Shown piece by piece: positions 5,302-5,631 of a stretch of DNA of 5,631 nucleotides; position 1 is the first letter of the stretch; each line of letters starts with the position of its first letter. The stretch is from Chitinophagaceae bacterium (GTDB taxonomy: Bacteria; Bacteroidota; Bacteroidia; Chitinophagales; Chitinophagaceae). The notes below the pieces were generated by a model. That model was not told the origin of the DNA. It saw nothing but the letters and a program-made list of their open reading frames with translations, and ran no database searches. Made by a program: the position numbers and the translations under genes. The stretch lies in the NCBI GenBank assembly GCA_947459455.1, contig CANHEC010000177.1, forward strand, positions 1-5,631. The letters are read 5' to 3'.

Positions 5302-5631
5302 TTATGCCAGCCAGCGCTGGCAGTAGGGCCAAAAAATAACGATACCAATGACCGCACTGATGACCGCGGCCCATAATACAGCGCCGGCTGCCAGGTCTTT
5401 GGCCAGGCCCACCAGCGGGTGTCGCTCAGGATGCAGAGCGTCGGCCAGTTTTTCCAGGCTGCTGTTCAGCATTTCCAAGCTTAGCACCAATGCTATGCAG
5501 CCCAGCACCCATAGCCACTCGTGCCGGCTGATGCCAAACGCAAAGCCAGCTACTACTACGGCTACTGCTATCAGCAGTTGCAGCTGGCCGTTGGTTTCGT
5601 GCCGTACAAAGTAGCGCCAGCCGTGCAGCGC
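5302..5631 (-). CDS. dgkA: Diacylglycerol/undecaprenol kinase family protein (DgkA type), 5' end outside window
   Basis: DgkA-type kinases are small trimeric inner-membrane enzymes that phosphorylate diacylglycerol or undecaprenol with ATP, recycling lipids made during envelope synthesis. The visible 109 residues read without interruption from the window edge to a TAA stop. They start ALHGWRYFVRHETNGQ, where Glu12 of the fragment fits the conserved N-terminal acidic residue. Three hydrophobic segments follow, at about residues 18-34, 40-52 and 80-101. Between the second and third is the family signature: SLEMLNSSLEKLADALHP (Glu53, Asn56, Glu60) followed by AKDLAAGAVL (Lys78, Asp79). Glu53 and Asn56 correspond to the catalytic region around Glu69 and Asn72 of E. 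coli DgkA. Only the first ten or so residues should be missing; an internal GTG at 5508 is not the start, since conserved sequence continues upstream of it. Lipid preference cannot be told from the sequence. Confidence 0.9.
   Translation of the reverse strand, partial: ALHGWRYFVRHETNGQLQLLIAVAVVVAGFAFGISRHEWLWVLGCIALVLSLEMLNSSLEKLADALHPERHPLVGLAKDLAAGAVLWAAVISAVIGIVIFWPYCQRWLA

Noticed and set aside
5302..5508. Short 68-residue protein starting at GTG 5508
   Set aside because: Conserved DgkA-type sequence continues upstream in the same frame to the window edge, so the GTG is internal.
1..5631. Novel defence, toxin or mobile system
   Set aside because: All substantial genes belong to known housekeeping families. 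No transposase, integrase, recombinase or paired small genes were seen on either strand.

Overview
This 5.6-kb window looks like an ordinary chromosomal housekeeping segment of a Gram-negative Bacteroidota. It is probably from the Chitinophagaceae or a close relative, but that placement is an inference. The reasons are: a lipid A-type LpxD acyltransferase of the short second-paralogue kind that I recall from Bacteroidota; start codons with no recognisable Shine-Dalgarno sequence; several matches to the Bacteroidota -7 promoter element TAnnTTTG; and protein sequences (RNase D, histidine phosphatase, M20D amidohydrolase) whose style fits that phylum. Coding DNA is moderately GC-rich by eye, and the non-coding stretches are clearly AT-richer.

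Layout from left to right. Positions 1-303 hold a tandem repeat: two units about 120 bp long with 114 identical bases, then a diverged partial third unit. The array ends only 8 bp past the stop codon of lpxD, which is on the minus strand (312-1268). A 426-bp non-coding stretch (1269-1694) separates lpxD from the plus-strand genes. It holds a likely -7 element for lpxD, a plus-strand promoter-like pair, and a strong intrinsic terminator at 1539-1571 with no plus-strand gene before it. This suggests a small RNA of about 125 nt or an attenuated leader. Further right are palindromes and a -7 element just before the next gene. Three plus-strand genes follow: a histidine phosphatase (1695-2384), an exported M20D amidohydrolase (2430-3875), and RNase D with an HRDC domain (3981-5135, TTG start). 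A 166-bp convergent intergenic region with several GC hairpins leads to the 3' part of a minus-strand dgkA-type kinase gene (5302-5631), cut by the window edge.

The genes do not form one pathway. LpxD and the DgkA-type kinase belong to envelope lipid metabolism, RNase D to RNA processing, and the amidohydrolase to periplasmic hydrolysis of N-acyl compounds. The histidine phosphatase has no assignable substrate. The 45-bp gap between phosphatase and amidohydrolase allows co-transcription. I see no mobile element, CRISPR array, tRNA, rRNA, toxin-antitoxin pair or defence system. The parts most worth a second look are the tandem repeat and the orphan promoter/terminator pair.
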